This document shows positions 1 to 11,059 of a stretch of 64,000 nt of DNA, piece by piece (position 1 is the first letter of the stretch; each line of letters begins with the position of its first letter). The stretch is taken from NCBI RefSeq assembly GCF_016808095.1, contig NC_068974.1, positions 12,462,001 to 12,526,000 on the forward strand. Direction: 5' to 3'. This DNA is from Vigna angularis (taxonomy: Eukaryota; Streptophyta; Magnoliopsida; Fabales; Fabaceae). A program made the translations under genes and the position numbers. The notes beneath the pieces were generated by a model. The model was not told the DNA's origin. It worked only from the letters and a program-made list of their open reading frames with translations, and made no database searches.

Positions 1-319
1 ACAGACATGGGAGTTATGGAAAGAAGGTGCATGTTCAGAGTTAGTTGATCCATCAATAAAGGAGTCGATTGATCCTGATGAAGTACAAAGATCCATTCAT
101 ATTGGTCTACTGTGTGTAGAACATTATGCAGATGATAAACCCAACATGTCTGATAATGTATCAATGTTGACAAATTAAAGTGCAATAGCTTCCTTACCTC
201 AAACACCAGCATTCTATGTTGGAAGAAAGATCCTTCATGATAATTTATCTTCAAAAGGGTCTTGTACTAATTCTGCACTAGAAATTACAGCTTCTACAAT
301 AGACATGACTGATTCCTAA
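1..319 (+). pseudogene. S-domain receptor-like kinase, last exon fragment (copy A)
   Basis: Reads from WELWKEG through IGLLCVEHYADDKP and a C-terminal tail to a TAA at 317-319. This is the end of the kinase domain and the tail of G-type lectin (S-domain) receptor-like Ser/Thr kinases, membrane receptors of the plant surface. The sequence begins ACAG then ACATGGGAG, so a splice acceptor AG is present at 3-4. A Lys codon seen in copy B is TAA here (176-178), so the tail is cut. The catalytic exons would lie left of the window. Cysteine-rich RLKs end similarly; the family subdivision is my recognition. Confidence 0.75.
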
Positions 320-844
320 GAAATAGAATCAAGGTGAGCACTTTTCATATTTGAATTACACTGTGATGAAGTACACTGATCTTTTCCTTTTTTTCTTGAC
401 ACGTGCAGACAAAGGCCATGTATCTTACATGCAGAATTCCAAAGCTGAAGTTTAAGCTTGAAATAAGATTTGGGATGACTTTGTTTCAAGCTTTGTGAGT
501 TTGGTTTAAATTTCAGAGTTCGTTTAACTTTATTTTCTCATTTATTTTTCAAGTGTATACCAGAAGAAACACACTCTCTCGTCCCTTGTGCAACCCTCCC
601 TCCTGCTGATTACACTTTCCATATTTGAAGCATGATATCTTTGCGGTGTAGTACTTATATTCATATTAAAGCAGAACAACAGATTAAAGTAGAAACGGCC
701 AATTCTCGTACACCATTTCGATAAAGTATCCAATTTAAAAAACGGTCTTCTAACTTCTGTCACCGCTCAGAACATAACATTAGTAAAAATAGATACGAAT
801 TTTTCTTCTTTATGTTAATAATTTTATGTTAATAATTTATGATG

Positions 845-1350
845 ATGATACCAGCGAAATTGAGAGTCACACTTTCGATCATATGCTCATGAAAAAGTGG
901 TTGTAGTGTGCTCACAAACATTGCAACCATCTCTTTGTTGTATACAGGTGGCTCCACTTGTACTACCAATTCTCTCTATAGTTGCGCATACTCCTTAAAA
1001 GACTCCTCCTCTTTCTTTTCCATGTGGTGCAATTGTAACCTGTTTGGCGTGACGTTCATGTGGTATGTGTACTGCCTTACAAAGGCATCCGCCAAATCTG
1101 CCCAAGAACAGATATGAGAGAATTCCAGATGCGTATACCAACTCAATGATGATTCAATAAGCTATCTTGAAAGAAATGGATAAGAAAATTTTGTTCATGA
1201 GTGTAAATAACCATTTTTCGGCAATACATGGTCAATTGGTTTTTAGGGCATGTGCTACCCTTGCATTTCTCGAATTCTAGCACCTTAAACTTATGTGGGA
1301 TTATCACACCTAGGGCTAGGCTCAACCTCGCCACATCACCAAACCCATAA
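845..1350 (-). pseudogene. Ogre/Tat-like gypsy gag remnant (copy A)
   Basis: Read on the minus strand, this has the block YGFGDVARL, FKVLEFEKCKGSTCPKN and LTMYCRKM, then ADLADAFVRQY, ESFKEYAQL and EMVAMFVSTLQPLF. These resemble the retrotransposon gag (capsid) of Ogre/Tat-lineage Ty3/gypsy elements. Stop codons follow HFFQDSLLNHH and EYAQL, so it cannot make a full gag. The N-terminal part is missing because the copy ends at 1350. Confidence 0.75.
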
Positions 1351-1380
1351 TTGGTGTGTAGTAAAAAAAAATACATTTAA

Positions 1381-1482
1381 AAGACCTTCAAAGAAAAGAG
1401 AAAAAGAAGGGTACATATATGACATACCTTTTCAGCTTTCAATACTCCCCTAATTCTTCCTTGATAGTTTGTGTTGGCAGAG
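1381..1482 (-). repeat. LTR-derived block shared with 8347-8448
   Basis: The 102 bp match 8347-8448 with few differences. The latter lies inside the Ogre-like LTR, so this is an LTR fragment of the same family in the same orientation. The match stops where the 31-bp minisatellite begins. Confidence 0.8.
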
Positions 1483-1881
1483 GCGCACGAACCTCGTAAT
1501 ACTTGATGGAGAGGCGCACGAACCTCATAATATTTGATGAAGAGGCGCACGAACCTCATAATATTTGATGGAGAGGCGCACGAACCTCGCAATACTTGAT
1601 GGAGAAGCGCACGAACCTCGTAAAATTTGATGGAGAGGCGCAAGAACCTCGTAATACTTGATGGAGATGCGCACGAACCTCGTAATACTCGATGAAGAGG
1701 TGCACAAACCTTATAATATTTGATGGAGAGGCGCACGAACCTCGTAATACTTGATGGAGAGGCGCACAAACGTCAAATATTTGATGGAGAGGCGCACGAA
1801 CCTCGTAAAATTTGATGGAGTGGCACACGAATCTCGTAATACTTGATGGAGAGGCGCACAAACCTCATAATATTTGATGCT
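1480..1881. repeat. 31-bp minisatellite, 13 copies
   Basis: Units starting GAGGCGCACGAACCTCGTAA begin at 1480, 1511, 1542, 1573, 1604, 1635, 1666, 1697, 1728, 1759, 1789, 1820 and 1851; one unit (1759) is 30 bp. Copies differ by one to several bases. An isolated degenerate unit sits at about 1953-1975. Because 31 is not divisible by 3, the reverse strand translates into a 31-residue cycle (SITRFVRLSIKYYEVRAPLH-like) in all three frames. I infer this ORF to be a by-product of the repeat rather than a gene. Confidence 0.92.
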
Positions 1882-2096
1882 ATGATGAAAACAAACACTA
1901 AGATGATGTTTGATAAAAACAAACACTAAGATGAAAACATCAAATATCCTTCAGCACGAACCTCGTAATACTCGTAATCCTTCTTGCTATGATGTTGATC
2001 GGCCATTAAATCTAATAGGACATGTATGTAAATTAGTCACATTGTGTTATTTTTTCTTATTGTTCCATATTTCTAATTTGAGTAAAATATTGACAA
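1882..2096 (+). other. Receptor-kinase intron remnant with short repeats
   Basis: AT-rich DNA with a pyrimidine-rich stretch leading into copy B of the kinase exon. It holds a duplicated AAAACAAACACTAAGATGA motif (about 1887-1905 and 1916-1934) and a stray minisatellite unit. Where copy A has the acceptor ACAG, this copy reads ACAA (2093-2096), so the splice acceptor is lost. Confidence 0.55.
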
Positions 2097-3456
2097 ACAT
2101 GGGAGTTATGGAAAGAAGGTGCAAGTTCAGAGTTAGTTGATACATCAATAAAGGAGTCGATTGATCATGATGAAGTACAAAGATCCATTCATATTGGTCT
2201 GCTGTGTGTAGAACATTATGCAGATGATCGACCCAGCATGTTTGATATTGTATCAATGTTGACAAACAAAAGTGCAATAGCTTCCTTACCTCAAACACCA
2301 GCATTCTATGTTGGAAGAAAGATCCTTCATGATAATTTATCTTCAAAAGGGTCTTGTACTAATTCTGCACTAGAAATTACAGCTTCTACAATAGACATGA
2401 CTGATTCCTAAGAAATAGAATCAAGGTGAGCACTTTTCATATTTGAATTACACTGTGATGAAGTACACTGATCTTTTCCTTTTTTTCTTGACACGTGCAG
2501 ACAAAGGCCATGCATCTTACATGCATAATTCCAAAGCTGAAGTTTAAGCTTGAAATAAGATTTGGGATGACTTTGTTTCAAGCTTTGTGAGTTCGGTTTA
2601 AATTTCAGAGTTCGTTTAACTTTATTTTCTCATTTATTTTTCAAGTGTATACCTGAAGAAGCACACTCTCTCGTCCCTTGTGCAACCCTTCCTCCTGCTG
2701 ATTACACTTTCCATATTTGAAGCATGATATCTTTGCGGTGTAGTACTTATATTCATATTAAAGCAGAACAACAATTTAAAGTAGAAACGGTCAATTCTCG
2801 TACACCATTTTGATAAAGTATCCAATTTAAAAAACGGTCTTCTAACTTCTGTCACCGCTCAGAACATAACATTAGTAAAAATAGATACGGATTTTTCTTC
2901 TTTATGTTAATAATTTTATGTTAATAACTTTATGTTAATAATTTATGATGATGATACCAGCAAAATTGAGAGTCACACTTTCGATCATATGCTCATGAAA
3001 AAGTGGTTGTAGTGTGCTCACAAACATTGCAACCATTTCTTTGTTGTATACACGTGGCTCCACTTGTACTACCAATTCTCTCTATAGTTGCGCATACTCC
3101 TTAAAAGACTCATCCTCTTTCTTTTCCATGTGGTGCAATTGTAACTTGTCTAGCGTGACGTTCATGTGGTATGTGTACTGCCTTACAAAGGCATCCGCCA
3201 AATCTGCCCAAGAACAGATATGAGAGAATTCCAGATGCGTATACCAACTCAATGATGATTCAATAAGCTATCTTGAAAGAAATGGATAAGAAAATTTTTG
3301 TCATGAGTGTAAATAACCATTTTTCGGCAATACATGGTCAATTGGTTTTTAGGGCATGTGCTACCCTTGCATTTCTCGAATTCTAGCACCTTAAACTTAT
3401 GTGGGATTATCACACCTAGGGCTAGGCTCAACCTCGCCACATCACCAAACCCATAA
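2093..3456. repeat. Segmental duplication, copy B
   Basis: Counterpart of 1-1350 in the same order and orientation. It extends past the shared breakpoint into the N-terminal part of the gag remnant, which copy A lacks. Confidence 0.9.
2097..2411 (+). pseudogene. S-domain receptor-like kinase, last exon fragment (copy B)
   Basis: Open from WELWKEG to TAA at 2409-2411, with IGLLCVEHYADDRPSM, VSMLTNKSAIASLPQTP and a polar tail. The reading frame lacks the stop found in copy A, but the acceptor dinucleotide is AA instead of AG and no upstream kinase exon lies between 1350 and 2096. It is therefore an orphan exon that could not be spliced in the usual way. The ligand-binding, transmembrane and catalytic parts of the receptor are absent. 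Confidence 0.75.
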
Positions 3457-4075
3457 CTTTCAGACCCCTCTATGGTTTTCAGCCTGTCTTCCAACACTTC
3501 AAGTTTACTTTTCGCTTCCTCTATGTCTGTCTGAATGGTGGCCTTAGTCGAAACATCATGTGCAACAACTGTGTGAGGAGACATAGATATTTCACTCACT
3601 TTCGTATTTATGGTGTGGATAGGCCCTTGAGCTTTAGTATGCTATTAGTTATGGGAAATGCCAAAGAAGTGTGCTCTGACTTTGGGTGATCTCCAATGGG
3701 CGGCGTTTAACTTGGTGGCAAACCATGCATTGGAAACATGAATTGTGTGCCCACAACGTTATGTGTTGGAGGTTGAGCCTTATCCTTGGCCTTTACAAAC
3801 GAAGTCTCTCTTGCAACCCTCATGGCTTTCAAAGCTTCCAAGATTTGACCGATTTGATCCTTTAGTTGGCTAATATTAGCCTTTACCGCTTCACGTTCCT
3901 CTTCCAAAACTTCCATAGCTTCAGAATTTGCGTGAGTCTTATAAGGATGTCGTGGAAGTCCCGCCATTTTTTTTACTTTTTTATACTTTTTGGCTTTTAG
4001 TTCCTCCCTGCATTCTACACCATGGTAATGCGTGCTTGATGTATGGGTGGGAATTCGCCTGAGATCTTCATTCAC
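2945..4075 (-). pseudogene. Ogre/Tat-like gypsy gag remnant (copy B, longer)
   Basis: Minus-strand gag of a Ty3/gypsy element. An N-terminal segment (about 4075-3707) is lysine/glutamate-rich and predicted coiled coil around EVLEEEREAVKANISQLKDQ. A second segment (3599-3249) carries EAKSKLEVLEDRLKTIEGSE, then the conserved YGFGDVARL, FEKCKGSTCPKN and CRKM block. A third (about 3220-2945) has ADAFVRQY, ESFKEYAQL and MFVSTLQPLF. The segments lie in different frames with stops between 3707 and 3599, after LLNHH, and after EYAQL. The protein would package element RNA in the cytoplasm; it is broken here. Protease and pol are absent. Confidence 0.78.
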
Positions 4076-4300
4076 CCTTTTTTTTAAATTCTGAACTTTT
4101 TCACTGATGTACTTTTTGAACTAATTTCCATCGAATTCATGAATTCTCGTTGGAGTTGGCGATGCATGGTGTGTTATGTTTTTTCTTCTCTTTTCTTTGA
4201 ACTCCTATGATGATGCATGCATGATGTTGAATGTATGAATGCATGGACCTATAATGAAAAACCTTGTTTCAACCAATGCCTAGTAAAAGACCTGGCTAAC

Positions 4301-5477
4301 CACTAGTGCAAAAAAGACCTTTAACGTCACCCTTTAGACGTCTGACCCTCCAATATCCAACGTAAAAAATGACCGATGGCATTTTTCGTAAATAAAACAA
4401 CTATTTAGATGTCGGTTATGGAAGGGCCCGACGTCTAAATACTCATTTACGTCGGCTCCCCCGAATAGACACCAAAACTAAACGAAAAAGTTAAAAAAAA
4501 AACAATTTTTATTTTGTTTAGACGTTTGTTATGGAGGGAACCGATTTCTGAAGCACTTTAAACGTTTGTTAATTGGGGGAACTGACGTCTAAACCCTAAA
4601 CCCAGAAATTTAAAAATGTCACTTTTTGACTCCAGTTAGACGTCTGATCCCGCCACTCCGACTTCTAAAGCACTTTAGACGTCTGTTAATTGGGGAACCG
4701 ACGTCTAAACCCTAAATCCAGAAATTTAAAAATTCACTTTTTGACTCCATTTAGACGTCTGATCCCGCCATTCCGACTTCTGAAGCACTTTAGACGTCAA
4801 TTAATTGAGGGAACCGACGTCTAAACCCTAAATCCAGAAATTTAAAAAGTCACCTTTTGACTCTATTTAGACGTCTGATCCCGCCAATCCGACTTCTAAA
4901 GCACTTTAGACGTCTGTTAATTAGGGGAACCGACGTCTAAAATTTGGTATTAAAACATCGTGAACGCGAGACAACCGTTACGCGCACTCATTGTTCATCA
5001 TCTTCGTCGCGTTTTCTCTCTACGGGTTACGCTTTTCAGGTTTGTTTTCTCGCTTTTGCACTGTTTTAAATTAATTTTACTCCGATTACATCACTCTTTG
5101 ATGCATTATCTTTGATTTGAACTGATTAAAATGCGTTTTCGTTGGGTTTTGGTGCAGTTATTCTTGTGTCTTTAGGTTGCGTTCTATATTTCTTGCGTTT
5201 TGTACTCCTCCAATTCCCTCCACTACGTTTTTAAAACCATCCAATAAAAAAAATGTACAATACATTCTCTTCAACTAAAATATAAAGTTGTAAACTCGAA
5301 TCACCATGAGTCAGGAGCAACCTCAGAGACGTCTAACCTGTATGGATCGGACGTCTATAGAGACGTCTGACCTAAAGGGTCCGACGTCTCATTAACATCA
5401 CCCATATAGACGTCGGACAGAGATCAGACGTTAAAAGCCCAAAATAACACACGTCTAAAGTTCTTTTTGCACTAGTG
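4301..5477. mobile_element. Complete non-autonomous CACTA (En/Spm) transposon
   Basis: Starts CACTAGTGCAAAAA and ends TTTTTGCACTAGTG, so the termini are inverted repeats. It is flanked by the 3-bp target duplication AAC (4298-4300 and 5478-5480). Length is 1177 bp with no transposase ORF. The subterminal part (about 4320-4940) is an imperfect tandem array of roughly 115-120 bp units containing TAGACGTCTG, GGAACCGACGTCTAAA and GATCCCGCCA motifs. Similar GACGTCT motifs recur near 5320-5460. Such subterminal repeats are the known binding sites for CACTA transposase. It inserted into the leader of the Ogre-like element. Confidence 0.95.
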
Positions 5478-7618
5478 AACCCTAATATGTGAGAGAAAAC
5501 CTGACTAACTTGAAAAAGGAAACCTAGATGTATTGTAAGCTTTTTGTATTTTTGAAAGAAAGAGATTTGATAACCACATAAAAAAAGTCCCAAATAAAGT
5601 TTCTCATTGACGAAGATATATACATGATAGTTATTTATGTAGATAAATGGTTATGACATTTTCATGATGCAATACTGTGCAAGTAGTTTTTTTTTGAAAA
5701 AAAAAGGTATTGTTCTGCCTTTGATTGATTTTCTTTTTGTAATATTATTTTATTTTTGTGGAGTCAATTTGAAAACAATGGATGTAAAAATTTTTGAAGT
5801 TGGATATTCAAAACAGTGCTTGACATTTTCTTTTGACATTGATATGTGCAAGCTTGAATCCACAGAAAAGTTGAAAGTGGTAAGGATTTAAAGGATGTTG
5901 GCGTGTAATATGTAAATATGAGATACAACACACCAAAAAGATGTTGGTGTTTGGTAAAATAAGTATGGAGATATGGATCCATGAATGTCAAAGTTGCCCC
6001 AGTTTTTAGGCATGGCTTTTGTTCAGGATAGGGAACGGGTATGGAAAGGATTTACTGAAAAAAGATTGCCCCAAATGGTTTGATTTTCTTTTGCATGGAT
6101 AGTTAGGGAGTTCTCAAATAACACAAGCGAGAATAACTTTGGCAAGACAAATATGCTCTAGTATATGGTAGTGTTAGGGTTTGTTAGAGTCAATCTCTTT
6201 TATTTTGGGGAAGGCTGGAAAATGAGTGTTTTCAATCAATGCACACACACATGTCTCAACAGAAAATGCTATTGGTTATTTAAAATATTTGGTCTCAAAA
6301 ACATATGATAATAAATTAATCAAAATGTAATGATTTCTCTTTCTATGTTTTGTTGAAATGAAAATGATAAAACTTTTTTAGAAATTTTTTTTTATTTTTT
6401 CCTCTTATCGCATTCGTTTATTTTTTTCAAGAAATTGAATTTGATGAAAACTATCAACTGGGTCTAATGGGCTTAAAAAAAAGTTCTTGTTACAGTGAAT
6501 GAAAAATAAGTGTCATTTTCATTTTTTCCCTGTGTTTTGAAATTTTAATTCTTTTTTTACAAAAAACAATTCTTTCTTAAATAACATGATGTCAACCTGA
6601 CTTGTTCAAAAACATTTTTTTTATTTTTAAGACTCAAAATAGGTTACAAAGAATGATGATTTTTTTTATGAAGAAACATGTCTATATATTAAATTATGAT
6701 CGCCTTATTTTCGAAAATCTTAACTTGCCCCTGTTTTTTTTTGTTTTTTATTCACTTTCAATTTTTTATTTATTTATTTATTTTTTTTGCTAAAAAGATT
6801 GCTTGCTATCACTTTGAGATAGTTTCCCTTATAAACTGATTTTTTTAATGGATAAAATGGATGATAAAAAATGATGAAGAAGAAAACTATTTTCGCTATT
6901 TCATGTTATAAATGCTTCAAAAAAATGAAAGTTTTATTAATTCATTTGACTAAAAAGTGTGTATTTTGCCTTATTAATTTATTCATTAAAGCATGACATT
7001 TTTGTTATTTTTTTTATTTAAATAAAAACATGACACATTTATTGTTATGTATAAAGAAAATGAAGGAAAAAAGATGAAAATGTTGCTAACACATATGATA
7101 CATGAAGATGTCTATGCCAAATAATGATTAAAAGACAACAGGTTTTATGTTTTTAAGGTAGGTCCAATGTTTTAAGGTCTAAGCATTGTATATGCAATCT
7201 CACAGGGATGACTTCCTAAACCTAAAATAAAGGCCACCAGAGCTATGGTCCTTTTCACAGCTTTTCCACAACAGTTGAAACAAACCTAGGTGTGAAATTG
7301 CATGTCAAGAGAACAGACACTGGCTGGGGTTCTCACGATAGCCAAACTGGAAATAGTCCAGACGTGACACCGCTACACAACCCCTCTAATTCTATGTTAC
7401 ACTCAGACCCAGGTATATGGTCCCACTCATGATATGCACAGTAATAATTATTCCAATAATAATAATAATAAAAAGAAAATAAATAAATAACCAAAATGAA
7501 TAAATATCAATGATATAGACAAATAAAGGGAAAAGAAAAATATAATGAGAAACCACATTAATTTGCACATTTAATTAACAAGGCCTGATTCTCTAGCGTC
7601 CCTAGTGGAGTCACCATC
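5478..7618 (-). other. Retrotransposon 5' leader, non-coding
   Basis: About 2.1 kb of A/T-run-rich DNA between the CACTA and the LTR. Only short chance ORFs occur. No RNA gene or repeat array was found apart from simple A/T runs and (AAT)n near 7450. The position between PBS and gag makes it the untranslated leader of the Ogre-like element. Confidence 0.6.
7600..7616 (-). other. Retrotransposon primer binding site
   Basis: Minus strand reads TGGTGACTCCACTAGGG starting 2 bases inside the LTR end. The position and the leading TGG fit a tRNA-primed PBS. I do not assign the tRNA with certainty. Confidence 0.7.
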
Positions 7619-8705
7619 TGTCGCAACCGAGATCGCGACGGGACGACGAACCGAAAACAAACGGGTTTGAGAAAATATTTTGGGAGTCGCCACCATAGTT
7701 TATTATGAAAAAACCATGGAAAACCATAAAATAAGACATGGTCTATGAAAACTAGATTTCAGGTTCGGGAATCGATTAACATAAGGAAGGTGTTAGCACC
7801 CTATCACGCTTTCCCAAAGGCAGTACCTTTAATTAAATTTATAAAGTTGACATGATTTTTCAAAATGTTTAATTTTCCCTAAAAAAATATAAAGAAACAA
7901 AAAAATATTTTTTTGTTTTATGAACCCAAACAAAAAAATATTTTTTTGTTTTATGAACCCGACAAGGATTGACCTTGCTCCTACGTATATCCATCTATGA
8001 TGGACAATCAGAGATCACATAGTTCTTTATCTAGAAAAAGGTTTGTGAGTTTTTTTGAAAATTATTATGGATTATTTTGGATTTTTGAAAAGTGAACTCG
8101 ATTAGGATTGACATCGTTTTTTTTTTATTTTGAAGAAACTCTTTTATTTTGAAAATTGTGGGAAAAAAAGGAATGAAACCAGCCATAGGCCGATGAGTAC
8201 GTATAGAATTTATTTTATGATTTATTATTATTTTTTTATAGGAAAATACGTGATGAAAAATATTTTTTTATATTTATTTTGAATTTTTTTATTTATTATT
8301 TATAAAATAAATAAATATCACGTGATGCGAGAGATATACCTTTAGAAAGACCTTCAACGAAAAGAGAAAAAGAAGGGTACAGAGATGACATACCTTTTCA
8401 GCTTTCAATACTCCCCTAATTTTTCCTTGATAGTTTCTGTTGGCAGAGTCCCTTAAGCGTGATAACTTAGTTTTCTCTATACTCTCTCGTGCTTTTTCTA
8501 TCTCTATTATTTCAGAGTGTCTCTCTCCATTTTTTCTTTCTCCTCATGACAGTGTGCGTATTTATATACACACATTGTAATATTATGGTAATTTTGCCCT
8601 TAATTGTGAATTAATTGACAACGGACAAAATAGGGAAAGAAAATGTCTTGGCTCCAAGAAAAAGAAATCAAATAATATTCAAGACATTAATTATAATTAT
8701 TGTCA
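7619..8705 (-). repeat. Ogre-like LTR
   Basis: On the minus strand the LTR ends ...CGGTTGCGACA next to the PBS. Its start is placed at TGACAATAATTATAATTAAT (8705), where the sequence changes to another gypsy element's protease; that outer end is inferred. Length is about 1.09 kb. It contains the block also found at 1381-1482. TTTATATACACACA near 8551-8570 may be TATA or polyadenylation related. No second full LTR lies in the window. Confidence 0.65.
7895..7960. repeat. Two tandem copies of a 33-bp unit containing a palindrome
   Basis: The unit AAACAAAAAAATATTTTTTT...GTTTTATGAACCC occurs twice with a 33-bp period. Its core, AAC A7 T A T7 GTT, is a perfect inverted repeat. It lies inside the LTR. 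Confidence 0.85.
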
Positions 8706-9639
8706 GAAAGATTGTCCATTTTTAAAGGAGTGTGTGGCTCCTGAATCAAACAAAACAAATACACGTTCTCCTAACAACATACATGTGTGTAAGATTAATG
8801 TACCTGACTTTGTAGCCTCTTCTGCAGACATTGCAAATACTCTTCTTGTTGCCCGGGGTTTTATTTCAGGAGAATCTTGTTGTTGTGATTCACCCACTTT
8901 CTTTTTCTTTCGACAAACATTAGCAAAGTGTCCCGGGTCATTGCAGATTAAACATCTCTTCCCTTCAACTTTTTCTCCAATAAGTTTAGGGCAGTCACGT
9001 TTGAAATGTGCTCCTCCACACTTAAAGCACTTCACTATTCCTCGATAGGATAGTTGTGGTTTTTCATAAGGCTTTTTGTTGAATTTCATTGAAGAGTCTC
9101 CCTTGAAGGTCTGGAAACCCTATTTGGATCAACCTCCAGCAATTCTATCATTCTGGTTTCTCTACGAATGCTGGAAACTCTTGTATTTCTAATGGCATAA
9201 GTACCTTCTTTAGCTCATGCCTTAGTCCTTCCTCGAATTTTCGACATCTCCATTCTTCTGTAATATTCTGGGTATAAAATCTCGAGAGATAGTTAAATTT
9301 TACCACGTACTCCTGCACTGATAGCCTTCTTTGTTGTAAAGTCAAAAACTCCGCCTCCCTTGTGAATTTTGCACTGTTTGGAAAATATTTTTCCAAGAAC
9401 CTTATCTTAAAGTTCTCCCAATTCACAGCCCCACCACGAACCATCATCAACTGTTGCATACTTTCCCCCGAATATTCAGCGTCACCCACCAAAAGAAATG
9501 ATGCATAGGTTAATTTCTGTTCTTCTGAGCAAGTTATTACTCGAAAAATCTTCTTATTCTCCCTTAGCCATGAGTCGGCCTCATCAAGAGTAGCCTCCCC
9601 ATTAAACTTAGTAGGATCATGCCTTAAGAAGTCATTCAA
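8706..9639 (-). pseudogene. Ty3/gypsy gag-protease remnant
   Basis: The minus strand begins with a Retrotrans_gag domain (9639-9148): FLRHDPTKFNGEA, ADSWLRENKKIF, then NFKIRFLEKYFPNSAK and SVQEYVVKFNYLSRF. A second frame (9089-8703) carries two CCHC zinc knuckles, CFKCGGAHFKRDC and CLICNDPGHFANVC, and the protease active site VLFDSGATHSF. Two frame breaks near 9150 and 9090 separate gag from the knuckles. The sequence stops right after the protease motif, where the Ogre-like LTR begins. RT, RNase H and integrase are absent. Zinc-knuckle and DSGATHSF types suggest a Tekay/Del-like chromovirus; that is inference. Confidence 0.85.
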
Positions 9640-9846
9640 GCTAGAATGATTTTGAGGTACTTGATCAACTTGTTGTTGTTAAATCTTTGTCGAGATTTAA
9701 GTGATTTCTTCCACACAAAAAATAATACAATTTAGCATATGATATGAACTTCTTCAACTAGTCATTCTCACCATAAACAGTAAAGAGTTTTACTAAGAAT
9801 AACAAGTTCACTCCCCACAGCCCCAAAAGATTTTCGAAAACCATTA
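9640..9846 (-). other. Leader between PBS and gag
   Basis: About 200 bp without coding potential, between the PBS and the gag start. Confidence 0.5.
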
Positions 9847-9847
9847 C

Positions 9848-9857
9848 TCTGATACCA
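9848..9857 (-). other. Primer binding site, initiator tRNA-Met type
   Basis: Minus strand reads TGGTATCAGA, the usual plant PBS complementary to the 3' end of initiator tRNA-Met. It lies 3 bases inside the LTR end TGTTACA. Confidence 0.9.
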
Positions 9858-9860
9858 CAA

Positions 9861-10900
9861 TGTAACACCCAAATAATTTAAGGGTATTACTAGTGGTAAA
9901 AACTAAATTAATTCGATATCTGATATAAACAACCAAACTTTATTTCAATTCAACCAAAGTACGGTTTCAAACTTATAAAGTTTAAACAATATAGTCTTCA
10001 CCACTTAACATAAACTCGAAATTAAACTTACAAGTCTTACACAAAATATTTTTCCAATACAAATTTATTCTTTTTACAAAAATTCCCGAAAGTTTTTCCC
10101 AGCATGTCTCTCACTATCTCTAAGCTTTTTCAATCGCATCTGCAACATTATCTGCTCACGTATAGCATGAGTTTTACTAATCCTGACGGTCAAAGTTAAT
10201 TTCTACGTCTTATAAACTATATATTAAATTTCCAGATTGATCTAATGGTATACTAAGTAGCAATTAGAGTTTTACTAAGATAGCTTTGAAAAATGGAAAA
10301 TCATGATCAAAATTTTAAATTTCACAATTTGATTGTATATTTACTCCAACAATTTTATAGTTTACCTATTCAACATAATAAAATGTATTCATCACATATT
10401 CCATACAAAATGAATATATCACAAAATAAATTAACAATAATAAAATATCACAATATAAACGTTCTAGGGAACTAAGAAGTTGAATCTGACATAGCCGGTT
10501 AGACATCTTTCCTTGAAGAAGAACTAAGAAAATTACTCCCATGTTTGATCTCAAGAAAAGAAAAAAGAGAGAGCATAAAATCAATTTAAATTCCTATTCA
10601 TCAAAATGTGAGTCTTACATGCATTAAATGATCTTACTTATAGATTATAACCCTTGGCACTTCTTATAACAAAAAAATGTGACACTAGTAAGGTTGAAAA
10701 TGAGTCAAAATCAAAGCCCTTCCTTAGCTTGCTATTCTTCATACCATTGGCTTAAAAATGGTCTCCCTTAAGTGATATGTGAATCCAAGCTTTCACGCTC
10801 TCGTCTTCATGTGTTGACAGAACTTTCCTAGCTTCTATAGGGTGATTGCGTGACATTTCAAGCCTAATTAAGGCTCAAATTAACCCATATATGTATCCAT
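9861..10900 (-). repeat. Gypsy LTR (outer end not placed)
   Basis: The inner end is clear: on the minus strand ...GGGTGTTACA then the PBS. The outer boundary could not be fixed and the end given is approximate. The block around 10140-10190 (CTGCTCACGTATAGCATGAG) resembles LTR sequence seen again near 14040-14060. No gene is seen. Confidence 0.5.
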
Positions 10901-11059
10901 AAAATCCTACAAAAAAAAATACAAGGAAAAGAAAGTTATATTGTTCTACTATTCAATTTTGGAGTGTCTTCTTCTTTGAGACCCTATATTCTTCAATCCT
11001 CTCAGCCATGGTTTTGGTTCTTGGATGATTTCCATCACTATGGAGGTGTAATTTTACTT

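Larger units (their letters stand above)
1..1350. repeat. Segmental duplication, copy A
   Basis: Near-identical to 2093-3456. It contains the receptor-kinase last exon (plus strand), about 0.5 kb of spacer, and the gag remnant (minus strand). The offset is 2092 at the left and 2106 at the right; the difference comes from an extra TTATGTTAATAA-type unit in copy B near 2915-2940. The right breakpoint is sharp: after CCCATAA copy A runs into LTR-derived DNA while copy B continues into gag. Copy B therefore keeps the older arrangement of the gag end. Confidence 0.9.
2945..8705 (-). mobile_element. Ogre/Tat-like LTR retrotransposon, 5' part, interrupted by CACTA
   Basis: Minus-strand order is LTR (8705-7619), PBS (7616-7600), long AT-rich leader (7599-4076, minus the CACTA at 4301-5477), then broken gag. 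A very long leader before gag is typical of Ogre-type elements. The 3' half with pro, RT, RNase H and integrase is missing, as gag runs directly into kinase-derived DNA. The Ogre assignment rests on the gag motifs and leader length. Confidence 0.65.

Noticed and set aside
908..1117. Plus-strand ORFs at 908-1117 and 3014-3223
   Set aside because: Antisense shadows of the gag remnants; the gag motifs are on the minus strand.
1377..1926. Several overlapping minus-strand ORFs of 60-130 codons across the minisatellite
   Set aside because: They are the same 31-bp repeat read in three frames; no start context, domain or conservation beyond the repeat.
8734..9048. 104-codon plus-strand ORF
   Set aside because: Exact antisense shadow of the gypsy zinc-knuckle/protease remnant.
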